This document shows positions 25,628-33,825 of a DNA stretch of 48,701 bases, one piece after another (position 1 is the stretch's first letter; each line of letters begins with the position of its first letter). This stretch comes from Deferrisomatales bacterium (GTDB lineage: Bacteria; Desulfobacterota; Deferrisomatia; Deferrisomatales; Deferrisomataceae). The translations under genes were made by a program, and so were the position numbers. Under the pieces are notes generated by a model, which saw only the letters and a program-made list of their open reading frames with translations, was not told the DNA's origin and ran no database searches. The DNA is taken from assembly GCA_024277875.1 (NCBI GenBank), contig JAJRUI010000025.1, positions 1 to 48,701 of the forward strand, in the 5' to 3' direction.

Positions 25628-26926
25628 GTGAAGATGGACGCGGTGATCGTGGGGGCCGGCCTGGCCGGCCTGGCCGCGGCCGACCACCTGGCCGGCGCGG
25701 GCCTCCAAGTGGTGGTGCTGGAGCGGGGGGACGGCCCGGGCACCAAGAACGTGACCGGGGGCCGCCTGTACGCGGACAGCGTTCGCGACCTGGTGGCCGA
25801 CTGGGACGGCGCGCCGTGGGAGCGGCCGGTGACCCGGGAGGCGTGGACCCTGGTGGACGGGGACCGGAGCGTGCGGGTCGCGTACGACGACCCCGGCCTC
25901 GGGGGCGGCGCGCCCCACAGCTACACCGTGCTCCGGGGCCGGCTGGATCCGTGGCTCGGGGAGCGGGTGGCGGCCAAGGGCGCGTTCGTGATTCCCCAGA
26001 AGCCCGTGACCGAGCTGCTCCGGGAGGACGGCCGGGTGGCCGGGGTCCGGGTGGACGGGGAGGAGATCCCGGCCGAGGTGGTGATCGTGTGCGACGGGAT
26101 CCTGTCGTTCGTGGGCCAGGCCGCCGGTCTGCGCCGCGTGCCCGGGCCCGGCGCCGTGGCCGTGGGGATCAAGGAGGTGATCGGCCTTCCCTCGGGCACG
26201 ATCGAGGACCGGTTCGGGGTGGGGCCTGACGAGGGCGCGGCTGAGTTGCTCCTGGGCTCCTTCACCGGCGGGTGCATGGGGGGCGGTTTCCTGTACACCA
26301 ACCGGGAGTCGGTGTCGGTGGGGGTGGTGGTGGGGGTCGAGGACCTGATGGCCGGCCCGGCCCTGGGGAACGCGCCGGACCTGCTCGAGGCATTCAAGGC
26401 CCACCCCCGGGTGCGCCGCCTGGTGGAGGGCGGCGAGTTGCTCGAGTACGCCGCGCACCTCATTCCCGAGGCCGGGGCGGCCGGGGTGGGACCGGTGGTG
26501 GCCGACGGCCTGCTGCTGGCCGGCGACGCCGCCGGGCTGGCCCTGAACATGGGGTACACGGTGCGGGGCATGGAGTTCGCCCTGGCCAGCGGCCGGATGG
26601 CCGCACAGGCTGTGGTCGAGGCCCGGGAGCGGGGCGACGCGTCGGCCGCGTCCCTGGCGTCCTACGAGCGCCGCCTAAAGGACAGCTTCGTGTGGCGGTA
26701 CCTGGACGCGTACCGGGACATGCCGGCAATGCTGGAGAATCCGGACCTGTTCGGCCGGTACCCCCGGGAGGTGTGCGACCTGCTGGGGGGGCTGGTGCGG
26801 CTGGGGCGGGACGCCCCTGCCCCGGTGGGGGCCGAGGTGTGGCGGTTCGTGCGCCGGAACCTGCTGAACCCCCGGGACGCCCGTTTCTGGTGGAAGGCCC
26901 GCAAGCTGGGACGCCAGACGTCCTGA
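25628..26926 (+). CDS. fixC: FixC-like ETF:quinone oxidoreductase flavoprotein
   Basis: 432 residues from GTG 25628 (ATG 25634 two codons later is possible). FAD-binding VIVGAGLAGLAAADHLA at the N-terminus, NVTGGRLY, VIVCDGILSFVGQ, and the late motif LLLAGDAAGLALNMGYTVRGMEFALASG are typical of FixC / ETF-QO. The C-terminal [4Fe-4S] domain found in mitochondrial ETF-QO is not in this chain; the separate FixX at 27275 provides it, as in the FixABCX arrangement. It passes electrons from EtfAB into the quinone pool. Confidence 0.92.
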   Translation: MKMDAVIVGAGLAGLAAADHLAGAGLQVVVLERGDGPGTKNVTGGRLYADSVRDLVADWDGAPWERPVTREAWTLVDGDRSVRVAYDDPGLGGGAPHSYTVLRGRLDPWLGERVAAKGAFVIPQKPVTELLREDGRVAGVRVDGEEIPAEVVIVCDGILSFVGQAAGLRRVPGPGAVAVGIKEVIGLPSGTIEDRFGVGPDEGAAELLLGSFTGGCMGGGFLYTNRESVSVGVVVGVEDLMAGPALGNAPDLLEAFKAHPRVRRLVEGGELLEYAAHLIPEAGAAGVGPVVADGLLLAGDAAGLALNMGYTVRGMEFALASGRMAAQAVVEARERGDASAASLASYERRLKDSFVWRYLDAYRDMPAMLENPDLFGRYPREVCDLLGGLVRLGRDAPAPVGAEVWRFVRRNLLNPRDARFWWKARKLGRQTS

Positions 26927-27119
26927 TGGTCAGCGGCATGGCCGGACGACCCCGGGGTGGCGTCTGGTTCCGGCCGGGTGCGAATAGCGGTATCCGATCG
27001 CCGCGCTTCAGCGCCTGGCTGACTGTTGGCGGGTCCTGCGAGAGCGCTGTGTGAAGCCCCAGTGGTGCACCGGACGGTTTTGGTGCGCGGTGAGCAGAGG
27101 GGCCGTACCCGGCGCTTCA

Positions 27120-27185
27120 CTGGCAGGATGCTGAAAAACCCCGTCCGTGGGGTGCGCGCAGGCCGCTTTTTCAGCGACCTGCTAG
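27120..27185. repeat. short (66-bp) copy of the MITE-like hairpin element
   Basis: It begins CTGGCAGG (27120-27127) and ends CCTGCTAG (27178-27185), nearly perfect terminal inverted repeats. Between them are the left-end module GATGCTGAAAAACCCCGTCC and a hairpin. It looks like an internal-deletion derivative of the longer copies. Confidence 0.6.
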
Positions 27186-27239
27186 GCACCACCCCGAACA
27201 GCGTCGAAAGAGAGGACCTGGCAGAACGGCTTGGTTCCC

Positions 27240-27270
27240 ATGACCATTCACGATTGACGATTCACGAGTT
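27240..27270 (+). repeat. degenerate heptamer tandem repeats upstream of fixX
   Basis: These read as heptads TGACCAT, TCACGAT, TGACGAT, TCACGAG, immediately before CCCC-ATG. No Shine-Dalgarno sequence is visible for fixX, whose leader is made of these repeats. Confidence 0.55.
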
Positions 27271-27274
27271 CCCC

Positions 27275-27553
27275 ATGACCGTCGACGAAAAGCTGACCCG
27301 CAACGCGTTCAAGCCGGACGAGGAGAGCCACATCTCGCTGGACGAGGCCGTGTGCCGGTCCCGGTGCACCGAGCGCTACTGCGTGCGGGTGTGCCCGGCC
27401 GCCCTGTACGCGTGGAGCGAGGAGGGCGACCGCATGGTGGTGGAGCACGCCGGGTGCCTGGAGTGCGGTACCTGCCTGGTGGCGTGCAGCCACGGCGCCC
27501 TGGCCTGGCGCTATCCCCGGGGCGGCCGGGGCGTGCAGTACCGGTACGGGTGA
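27275..27553 (+). CDS. fixX: FixX-like ferredoxin
   Basis: 92 residues from ATG 27275. It has the FixX pattern: HISLDEAVC, then [15 protein letters not shown] and [18 protein letters not shown], ending in a basic Gly-rich tail. One ferredoxin cluster is clear from [11 protein letters not shown] plus the earlier CP; the first group is partly degenerate, as usual in FixX. It partners the FixC-like flavoprotein as the Fe-S module of an ETF:quinone oxidoreductase. There is no evident ribosome site; the start is set by the conserved N-terminal region. Confidence 0.9.
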   Translation: MTVDEKLTRNAFKPDEESHISLDEAVCRSRCTERYCVRVCPAALYAWSEEGDRMVVEHAGCLECGTCLVACSHGALAWRYPRGGRGVQYRYG

Positions 27554-27629
27554 CGGAAGGCGGACGACAGGGGCCAGGGAACCGGACTTCCGACTTCTGT
27601 CGTCCGGGTCCCGGCAGGGAGGAGGACGG

Positions 27630-28028
27630 ATGGCGCGGAAGATCAAGGTGCTGGTGGCCAAGCCGGGGCTGGACGGCCACGACCGGGGGGCAAAGGTGGT
27701 GGCCCACGCGATCCGGGACGCGGGCATGGAGGTGGTGTACACCGGCCTGCACCAGAGCGTGGAGGCGATCGTCCAGGCGGCGGTCCAGGAGGACGTGGAC
27801 GTGATCGGCCTGTCGATCATGACCGGCGGCCACCTGCCGATCTGCCGCAAGCTGGTCCGGCTGCTCCGGGAGCAGGGGGCGCAGGACAAGGTGATCCTGG
27901 TGGGGGGGGTGATCCCCCGCAGGGATTTCGAGCCCCTGCGGGAGTTGGGAATCGAGGGAATCTTTCCCGGGGGCACGCCCCTGGAGGAGACCGTAGCATT
28001 CATCCGGGAGAAGTGCGGGGACCGGTGA
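27630..28028 (+). CDS. B12-dependent acyl-CoA mutase, small (cobalamin-binding) subunit
   Basis: 132 residues from ATG 27630 (GGAGGAGG upstream). Stand-alone B12 Rossmann domain with the cobalt-ligand motif DGHDRG (DxHxxG), LSIMTGGH and the GGVIP / [11 protein letters not shown] motifs. It matches small subunits of split methylmalonyl-CoA-type mutases. The paired large subunit follows after 82 bp. The pair corresponds to the mutase proposed for (2-aminophenyl)succinyl-CoA in anaerobic indoleacetate breakdown, although by sequence alone the small subunit is a generic one. Confidence 0.92.
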   Translation: MARKIKVLVAKPGLDGHDRGAKVVAHAIRDAGMEVVYTGLHQSVEAIVQAAVQEDVDVIGLSIMTGGHLPICRKLVRLLREQGAQDKVILVGGVIPRRDFEPLRELGIEGIFPGGTPLEETVAFIREKCGDR

Positions 28029-28110
28029 CCCGCTTTCCGGCGCAGTATCCCGGGCGGCAGCCGCCGCCCCTTGCCCCGGCAGCCGTGCTGCCGGAAGTCA
28101 CGGAGTAGCC

Positions 28111-29739
28111 ATGGACGTCGCGCGCTACGTCAAAGACGACAAAGACGTGATCCAGGACGTGATCCTGTCGTCCGGCATCCACGTCAAGCCCAGGTACGGC
28201 CCCGAAGACCTGGACGCGGTCGGGTTCGACTACCAGACAGACCTGGGCGAACCCGGGCAGTACCCGTTCACCCGGAACCTGTTTCCCCAGGGGTACCGCA
28301 CCCGGGAGTGGACGACCCGCCAGTACACGGGGTTCGGCACCCCCCGGGAGACCAACGAGCGGTTCAAGCTGATGATCTCCCACGGCCAGACCGGCCTGAA
28401 CGTGGCGTTCGACCTGCCCACCCAGATGGGCCTCGACTCGGACCACCCCATGGCCGAGGGCGAGGTGGGCCGGGTGGGCATGGCCGTGGACAGCCTGCGG
28501 GATTTCGAGGTGGCGTTCGACGGCATCGACCTGCACCGGGTGGGCGCAGGGCTCACGATCAACGCGGTGGCCGCGATCATGCTCGCCATGTACCAGGCCG
28601 TGGGCGAAAAACTCGGGTTCGACCGCACCCGGATCTCGGCCACTCCCCAGAACGACATCCTCAAGGAGGTGGTGGGGCGGGGCGCGTGGATCTTTCCGCT
28701 GGACCCCGCGATCCGGCTGATCGGCGACACCATCGAGTACGCGATCGAGTCCATGCCCCGCACCAACCCGGTGAGCGTGTGCGGGTACCACATCCGGGAG
28801 TCCGGGGCGACCCCGGCCCAGGAGATGGCCTACGCGTTCCTCATTGCCAACGCGTACATCGACGAGGTGGTGCGCCGGGGGTACGAGCCCGACCGGTTCG
28901 TGGGGCGGTTCAGTTTCAACTTCAACATCTTCGGCAACCTGTGGGAGCAGGTGGCCAAGTTCCGGGCCGGCCGCAAGGTGTGGGCGCGCAACCTGCGGGA
29001 GAAGTACGGCGTGGAGAACCCCCGGAATCTGTGGCTGCGGGGGCTGTTCGCCGGCGGCGGATCGGGCCTGACCAAGGCGGAGCCCGAGAACAACATCATC
29101 CGCGGCGCGTACTTCGCCCTGGCCGCGGCCCTGTCCGGGGCCCAGACCACGGCCCTGTGCTCGTTCGACGAGGCGTTCACCATCCCCACCCCCCGGGCGG
29201 CCCTGCTGAGCCTCAGGACCTGCCAGATCCTGATGGAGGAGGTGGGGATGCGGGACACGGTGGACCCCCTGGCCGGGTCCTACTTCGTCGAGACCCTCAC
29301 CAAGCAGATGGAAGACAAGATCTGCGAGGAGATGGCGGCCATCGAGGACCGGGGCGGGATCGTGGAGTGCATCCGGGACGGGACCGTGCAGCAGAAGCTC
29401 GCCCGCCAGGCGTACGAGTTCGAGCGCGAACTCGAGGCCGGCCGCCTCGTCAAGGTGGGGGTCAACAAGTACGCCTCCGAGGAGGAGCAGGAGGTGGAAC
29501 TCCACGAGTACAACGAGGCGTGGGCCGAGGAAAAGGTCCGGGAACTGTCCGACCTGAAGCGGTCCCGGCCGGCACGCCCCGCGGCCGACGCCCTGCGGGC
29601 CCTGGAGGGGGTGGCCCGGCGGGAGGAGAACGTGATGCCCGCCTTGGTGGCGTGCTGCAAGGCGTACTGCACCGTGGGCGAGATGGCCGACGTGTTCCGG
29701 CAGGTGTTCGGCACGTTCCAGGAGCCGAGGATTTTCTAG
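28111..29739 (+). CDS. B12-dependent acyl-CoA mutase, large subunit, with altered active site
   Basis: 542 residues from ATG 28111 (CGGAG upstream). Methylmalonyl-CoA mutase TIM-barrel family: YPFTRNLFPQGYRTREW, TRQYTGFGT, GLNVAFDLPTQMGLDSDHP, QNDILKE, SVCGYHIRESG. Against Propionibacterium MCM, residues for the substrate carboxylate are kept (Tyr 72 = Tyr 89, Arg 190 = Arg 207, His 227 = His 244). The RTHSQTSG and SLHTNSLDE loops read RGLFAGGG (310-317) and ALCSFDE (348-354), losing His/Gln residues near the substrate and adenosyl. This suggests a dicarboxylyl-CoA substrate with a bulky side group. Its stop codon TAG lies in the left end of the repeat element at 29736. Confidence 0.92.
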   Translation: MDVARYVKDDKDVIQDVILSSGIHVKPRYGPEDLDAVGFDYQTDLGEPGQYPFTRNLFPQGYRTREWTTRQYTGFGTPRETNERFKLMISHGQTGLNVAFDLPTQMGLDSDHPMAEGEVGRVGMAVDSLRDFEVAFDGIDLHRVGAGLTINAVAAIMLAMYQAVGEKLGFDRTRISATPQNDILKEVVGRGAWIFPLDPAIRLIGDTIEYAIESMPRTNPVSVCGYHIRESGATPAQEMAYAFLIANAYIDEVVRRGYEPDRFVGRFSFNFNIFGNLWEQVAKFRAGRKVWARNLREKYGVENPRNLWLRGLFAGGGSGLTKAEPENNIIRGAYFALAAALSGAQTTALCSFDEAFTIPTPRAALLSLRTCQILMEEVGMRDTVDPLAGSYFVETLTKQMEDKICEEMAAIEDRGGIVECIRDGTVQQKLARQAYEFERELEAGRLVKVGVNKYASEEEQEVELHEYNEAWAEEKVRELSDLKRSRPARPAADALRALEGVARREENVMPALVACCKAYCTVGEMADVFRQVFGTFQEPRIF

Positions 29740-29895
29740 AAGGATGCTGAAAAACCCCGTCCGTGGGTTTTTCAGCGACGGCATCTCGGGGACGGCCCCG
29801 TCGATGCCTTTCAAATCACTCGGCTTTTCAAGCCTCGTGATTTGGCGCCCTTTCCGTGGGGCGCGTAGCAGGTTGCTTTTTCCGCAACCTGCTAG
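29736..29895. repeat. MITE-like multi-hairpin element, 160-bp copy
   Basis: Ends CTAGAAGG (29736-29743) and CCTGCTAG (29888-29895). Inside are successive hairpins: GCTGAAAAACCC / GGGTTTTTCAGC, GGGACGGCCCC, AAATCAC...GTGATTT, GCGCCC...GGGGCGC and GTAGCAGGTTGC / GCAACCTGCTA. It is the inverse of the copy at 43042-43276, minus a middle block. It overlaps the mutase stop codon. Confidence 0.7.
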
Positions 29896-29942
29896 CTGTC
29901 GGCTGTCAATCACGAATCACTATTCACGAACCACCAACCACG
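29896..29942 (+). repeat. degenerate heptamer tandem repeats upstream of hyuA
   Basis: Seven consecutive heptads can be read: AGCTGTC, GGCTGTC, AATCACG, AATCACT, ATTCACG, AACCACC, AACCACG. The start codon of the HyuA-type gene follows 11 bp later, without a Shine-Dalgarno sequence. Confidence 0.6.
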
Positions 29943-29952
29943 GGATGGACCC

Positions 29953-32058
29953 ATGGCGTACAAGATCGGCATCGACGTGGGCGGGACGTTCACCGACTTC
30001 CTGCTGACCCGGGACGACGGCTCCAGTGCGATCTACAAGGTGCTGTCCACCCCCAAGGACCCGTCTATCGCCACGGTCCAGGGGATCGAGGAGATGGCCC
30101 GGGACCGGGGGCTCACCGCCGAGCAGTTCCTGTCCGAGGTGACCACCATCGTCCACGGCACCACGGTCACCACCAACGCAACCCTGACCTACTCCGGGGC
30201 CAGGACCGGGCTGCTCACCACCCGGGGGCTCCGGGACGCCCTGGAGATGCGCCGGGGCATCCGGGAGGAGCAGTACAACAACCGGTACCCCAACGCCCGG
30301 CCGGTGATCGAGCGGCGCCTCCGGCTGCCCGTGGACGAGCGCCTGGGCGCCCAGGGCGAGGTGATCACGCCCCTGGACGAGGGCTCGGTGCGGGCCGCGG
30401 TGGAGGTGCTGCGGGCCGAGGGGGTGGAGGCCGTGGCCGTCTGTTTCATGAACGCGTACGCCAACCCGGCCCACGAGGCCCGGGCGGCCGAGCTGGTGCG
30501 CGAGTTGCTGCCCGGCGCGTTCGTGTCGGTGTCCACCGAGGTGGTGCCCGCGATCCGGCTGTACGACCGGGTGTCCACCACCGCGCTCAACGCGTACGTG
30601 GGGCCGGTGTTGCGGCGGTACCTGGAGAGCCTGACCCGCAAGCTCGCCGACCTCCACTACCGGGGCGTGCTGCTGATCATGGCGTCCAACGGCGGGGTGA
30701 TCGCGCCCGAGGTGGCCATGGACCGGCCGGCCACCACCCTGCTGTCCGGGCCGGCCGGCGGGCCGGTGGCCGGGCTCGCGTTCTCCCGGGGCCAGGGGTA
30801 CGCGGACTGCATCACCTGCGACATGGGCGGCACCAGCTTCGACGTGGCCCTGGTGAAGGACGGCAAACCCCTGACCACCACCGAGGGCGACATCAACCGC
30901 CTGCGGATCAGCCTGCCGATGCTCGACGTGGTCACCATCGGCGCGGGCGGCGGCTCGATCGGGTGGATCGACGAGGGAGGGTTGCTGCGCATGGGGCCCC
31001 AGAGCGCGGGCGCCGACCCGGGGCCTGCGTGCTACGGCCGGGGCGGGACCCGCCCGACCTGCACCGACGCGGACCTGCTGCTCGGGTACCTGGATCCGGC
31101 GTTTTTCGCCGGCGGCCGGATCCCCCTGGACGTGGACGCGGCCCGCCGGGCCGTGGACGAGCACGTGGCCGGTCCCCTGGGCCTGGACGTGGACGCGGCC
31201 GCCGCCGGCATGTACGAGGTGATCAACGTGTCCATGGCGGCCGCGGTGCGGGAGATCGCGGTGAACAACGGGTACGACCCCCGGGACTTCCCCCTGGTCA
31301 CGGCCGGCGGGGCCGGCCCGAACCACGCGTGCCAGATCGCCCTGGAGCTGGGGATCCCGGTGATCCTGGTGCCTCGGGAGTCGTCGATCTTCTGCGCCGC
31401 GGGCATGCTCCGCTCGGACCTCAAGCACGACTTCGTGCGCACCTACCCCACCCGGCTGGACGGGATCGACCCGGACCGGTTCCGGGCCCTGTGCCGGGAG
31501 ATGCGCGACCAGGGCCTGGCCCTGCTGGCCGACGAGGGGATCCCGGCCGACCGGGTCACCGTGGGCCTCACCCTGGACCTGCGGTACCTGCGCCAGTACC
31601 ACGAGGTCGGGATCGAGGTGTCGTGGGACGAGGCCGAGGCGTGCGACCCGGCCGCGATCGCGGCCAAGTTCCACCCCCAGCACGACGCCCTGTACGGGTA
31701 CTCCCTGGAGGACAAGGGCACCCCGGTGGAGCTGATGAACATCCGCCTCACCGCGATCGGCCGCACCGACAAGCCGAGCCTCGTCCCGGAGCCCCGGGCG
31801 GGGGAAGACCCGTCCCCGGCGCGCAAGGGCGTGCGCCGGGCGTACCTGCCCGGCGAGCGCGCGTTCGCGGACGTGGTGGTGTACGACGGCATGGCGCTCC
31901 GCCACGGCAACCGGTTCGACGGGCCGGCCGTGATCGAGCAGGTCAACACAACCACGTTCGTCACACCGGAGTTCTCGGTGGTGGTCGACCCCTACGGAAC
32001 CTACACCCTGTACCGCAAGGAACGGGAAGACGAGATCCTCGGGAGGGTCCTCGGATGA
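29953..32058 (+). CDS. hydantoinase/oxoprolinase-family subunit A (ATP-dependent amidohydrolase)
   Basis: 701 residues. HyuA/AcxA family: N-terminal ASKHA nucleotide-binding motif IGIDVGGTFTDFLL, IVHGTTVTTNA, GLRDALEMRRG, LLSGPAGGPVAG, CDMGGTSFDVALV, GAGGGSIGWID and GADPGPACYGRGG. Members hydrolyse lactams or carboxylate ketones with ATP (5-oxoprolinase, N-methylhydantoinase, acetone or acetophenone carboxylase). It is coupled to hyuB by an ATGA overlap. The indoleacetate pathway uses a two-subunit enzyme of this family (IaaC/IaaE) to open the 2-oxoindole lactam, the proposed role here. Carboxylase function cannot be excluded by sequence alone. Confidence 0.9.
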   Translation: MAYKIGIDVGGTFTDFLLTRDDGSSAIYKVLSTPKDPSIATVQGIEEMARDRGLTAEQFLSEVTTIVHGTTVTTNATLTYSGARTGLLTTRGLRDALEMRRGIREEQYNNRYPNARPVIERRLRLPVDERLGAQGEVITPLDEGSVRAAVEVLRAEGVEAVAVCFMNAYANPAHEARAAELVRELLPGAFVSVSTEVVPAIRLYDRVSTTALNAYVGPVLRRYLESLTRKLADLHYRGVLLIMASNGGVIAPEVAMDRPATTLLSGPAGGPVAGLAFSRGQGYADCITCDMGGTSFDVALVKDGKPLTTTEGDINRLRISLPMLDVVTIGAGGGSIGWIDEGGLLRMGPQSAGADPGPACYGRGGTRPTCTDADLLLGYLDPAFFAGGRIPLDVDAARRAVDEHVAGPLGLDVDAAAAGMYEVINVSMAAAVREIAVNNGYDPRDFPLVTAGGAGPNHACQIALELGIPVILVPRESSIFCAAGMLRSDLKHDFVRTYPTRLDGIDPDRFRALCREMRDQGLALLADEGIPADRVTVGLTLDLRYLRQYHEVGIEVSWDEAEACDPAAIAAKFHPQHDALYGYSLEDKGTPVELMNIRLTAIGRTDKPSLVPEPRAGEDPSPARKGVRRAYLPGERAFADVVVYDGMALRHGNRFDGPAVIEQVNTTTFVTPEFSVVVDPYGTYTLYRKEREDEILGRVLG

Positions 32059-33794
32059 GCGGCAACGTGACCATCGACAAGGTGCTGGTCTCGATCCTCC
32101 AGCGCCGGCTGAAGAGCATCACCGAAGAGATGAGCATCGCCATGACCCGGACCACCCGCAGTCCGATCCTGTGCGAGGCCAAGGACTTCGTCACCGGCCT
32201 GTACGACGCCCGGGGCAACATGCTCGAGCAGACCGAGAACCTGCCGATCCTGGCGTTCAGTCTGGCGCCGGTGTGCAAGTACATCATCGAGTACTACGGC
32301 GACGACATCCACCCGGGTGACGTCATCTTCCACAACGACGTGTTCAGCATGGGCAACCAGAACAACGACGTGGCCGTGTACAAGCCGATCTTCTTCGACG
32401 GCGAGCTGGTGGCATGGGCCGCGTGCAAGGGCCACCAGGCCGACATCGGCGGCGCGGTGCAGGGCGGGTACAACCCCCAGGCCACCGAGGTGTGGCAGGA
32501 GGCCCTGCGGATCCCGCCGATCAAGGTGTACGAGAAGGGGCGCCGCCGCAAGGACGTTTGGGATCTCATCTTCGCCAACATCCGCCTGGACATCGTCGAG
32601 GAGGACATGCGGGCCGAGATCGGGTCGTGCGTGGTGGGCGAGCGCGGGATGCTCAAGATCCTGGAGCGGTACGGCCGGGAGGTGTTCGAGGCCCACAAGG
32701 AGCACCTGTTCGACGCCACCGAGAGCATGATGCGCCAGGAGATCCGCACGATCCCGGACGGGGTGTACCGGGGCGAGTCCAAGGCGTACTACGACGGCCA
32801 GAACCCGGGGTCCGAGTACACGATCCGGGTGGCGATCACCGTGGAGGACGGCCGGATCCGGTTCGACTACACCGGCACCGACCCCCAGACCCCGGGGTTC
32901 GTCAACGGCACGTTCACCTCGAGCGCGTCGGCCACGATCCTGACGTTCCTGCAGATGGTCAACCCGGACATGCCCCACAACCAGGGCATGATCCGGCCGA
33001 TCGAGATCACGATCCCCGAGGGCACGATTCTGAACGCGGCGTACCCGGCGGCCACCACCTACGGCAACCACCTGTGCCCCAACAACGCCGACGCGATCAT
33101 GCGGGCCCTGGGCCCGGTGATCCCCGACCGGGTCACGGCCGAGTGGAACGAGCTGCTGTGCAGCCTGACCACGGGCAAGGACCCCCGCAAGGAAGGCGCG
33201 CCGTTCGTGGACATCGGGTTCATGGGCATGAAGGGCGGCTCGGGCGGTATCTACGGGTGCGACGGGTACGATCACATCGGCATGATCGACGCGTCCGGCG
33301 GCGTGCTCGACCAGGACTACGAGATGTTCGAGCAGCAGACGCCCCACCGCCTGATCCGCCACGAGTACTGGTGCGACTCGGCCGGCGCGGGCCGGTGGCG
33401 GGGCGGCCTGGGGGTGGTCACCGAATTCGAGATCGGTGGCGAGGCGGTCAAGCTGGTCACCTTCGGGGACGGCGACGTGGAGCCGGCCCGGGGCGCCCAG
33501 GGCGGCAAGGAGGGCACCCTGAACGTGATCCGGCTGCGCTACCCGGACGGCCGGTGGTACACCTGCACCACCAAGGACATGGTGGCGGACGTGCCCGCCG
33601 GTACCCTGTACTACCAGGAGGCCGGCGGCGGCGGTGGCTGGGGCGACCCGCGCGAGCGGCCCGCCGAAAAGGTGCTGGCCGACGTGCGCAACGGCGTGGT
33701 CTCGCTCGAGCGGGCCCGGGGCGACTACGGGGTTGTGATCGACCCCGAGACCTGGACCGTGGACGAGGCCGCCACCGCCGAACTCCGGAGCTGA
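32055..33794 (+). CDS. hydantoinase/oxoprolinase-family subunit B
   Basis: 579 residues from ATG 32055. HyuB/AcxB family: ILQRRLKSITEEMSIAMTRTTRSPIL, SEAKDF-like CEAKDFVTGLYD, HPGDVIFHNDVFSMG, HQADIGGAVQGG, GMLKILERYG, TGTDPQTPGFVN, GGSGGIYG and the C-terminal GDGDVEPARGAQGG, YYQEAGGGGGWGDP. It is the second half of the ATP-dependent enzyme with HyuA, probably cytosolic. A third subunit, as in acetone carboxylase (AcxC), is absent, which favours hydrolase over carboxylase. Confidence 0.9.
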   Translation: MSGNVTIDKVLVSILQRRLKSITEEMSIAMTRTTRSPILCEAKDFVTGLYDARGNMLEQTENLPILAFSLAPVCKYIIEYYGDDIHPGDVIFHNDVFSMGNQNNDVAVYKPIFFDGELVAWAACKGHQADIGGAVQGGYNPQATEVWQEALRIPPIKVYEKGRRRKDVWDLIFANIRLDIVEEDMRAEIGSCVVGERGMLKILERYGREVFEAHKEHLFDATESMMRQEIRTIPDGVYRGESKAYYDGQNPGSEYTIRVAITVEDGRIRFDYTGTDPQTPGFVNGTFTSSASATILTFLQMVNPDMPHNQGMIRPIEITIPEGTILNAAYPAATTYGNHLCPNNADAIMRALGPVIPDRVTAEWNELLCSLTTGKDPRKEGAPFVDIGFMGMKGGSGGIYGCDGYDHIGMIDASGGVLDQDYEMFEQQTPHRLIRHEYWCDSAGAGRWRGGLGVVTEFEIGGEAVKLVTFGDGDVEPARGAQGGKEGTLNVIRLRYPDGRWYTCTTKDMVADVPAGTLYYQEAGGGGGWGDPRERPAEKVLADVRNGVVSLERARGDYGVVIDPETWTVDEAATAELRS

Positions 33795-33825
33795 CCCCGA
33801 GCCTTCCGAACCGCCGAGGACCACC

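Larger units (their letters stand above)
26927..27274. other. fixC-fixX intergenic region with a solo repeat element and heptamer repeats
   Basis: No gene is recognised in these 348 bp. The first 190 bp are featureless. A 66-bp hairpin element copy lies at 27120-27185 and degenerate heptamers at 27240-27270. The gap is unusual because fixC and fixX are normally adjacent; insertion of the element may have separated them. Confidence 0.55.

Noticed and set aside
29896-29942. CRISPR-like array.
   Set aside because: The repeats are contiguous 7-bp units without spacers, and no cas gene is present.
29953-33794. HyuA/HyuB as an acetone or acetophenone carboxylase.
   Set aside because: The family cannot be split by eye, but there is no third small subunit and the neighbours match lactam opening in the indoleacetate route. 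Kept as an alternative, not the main call.
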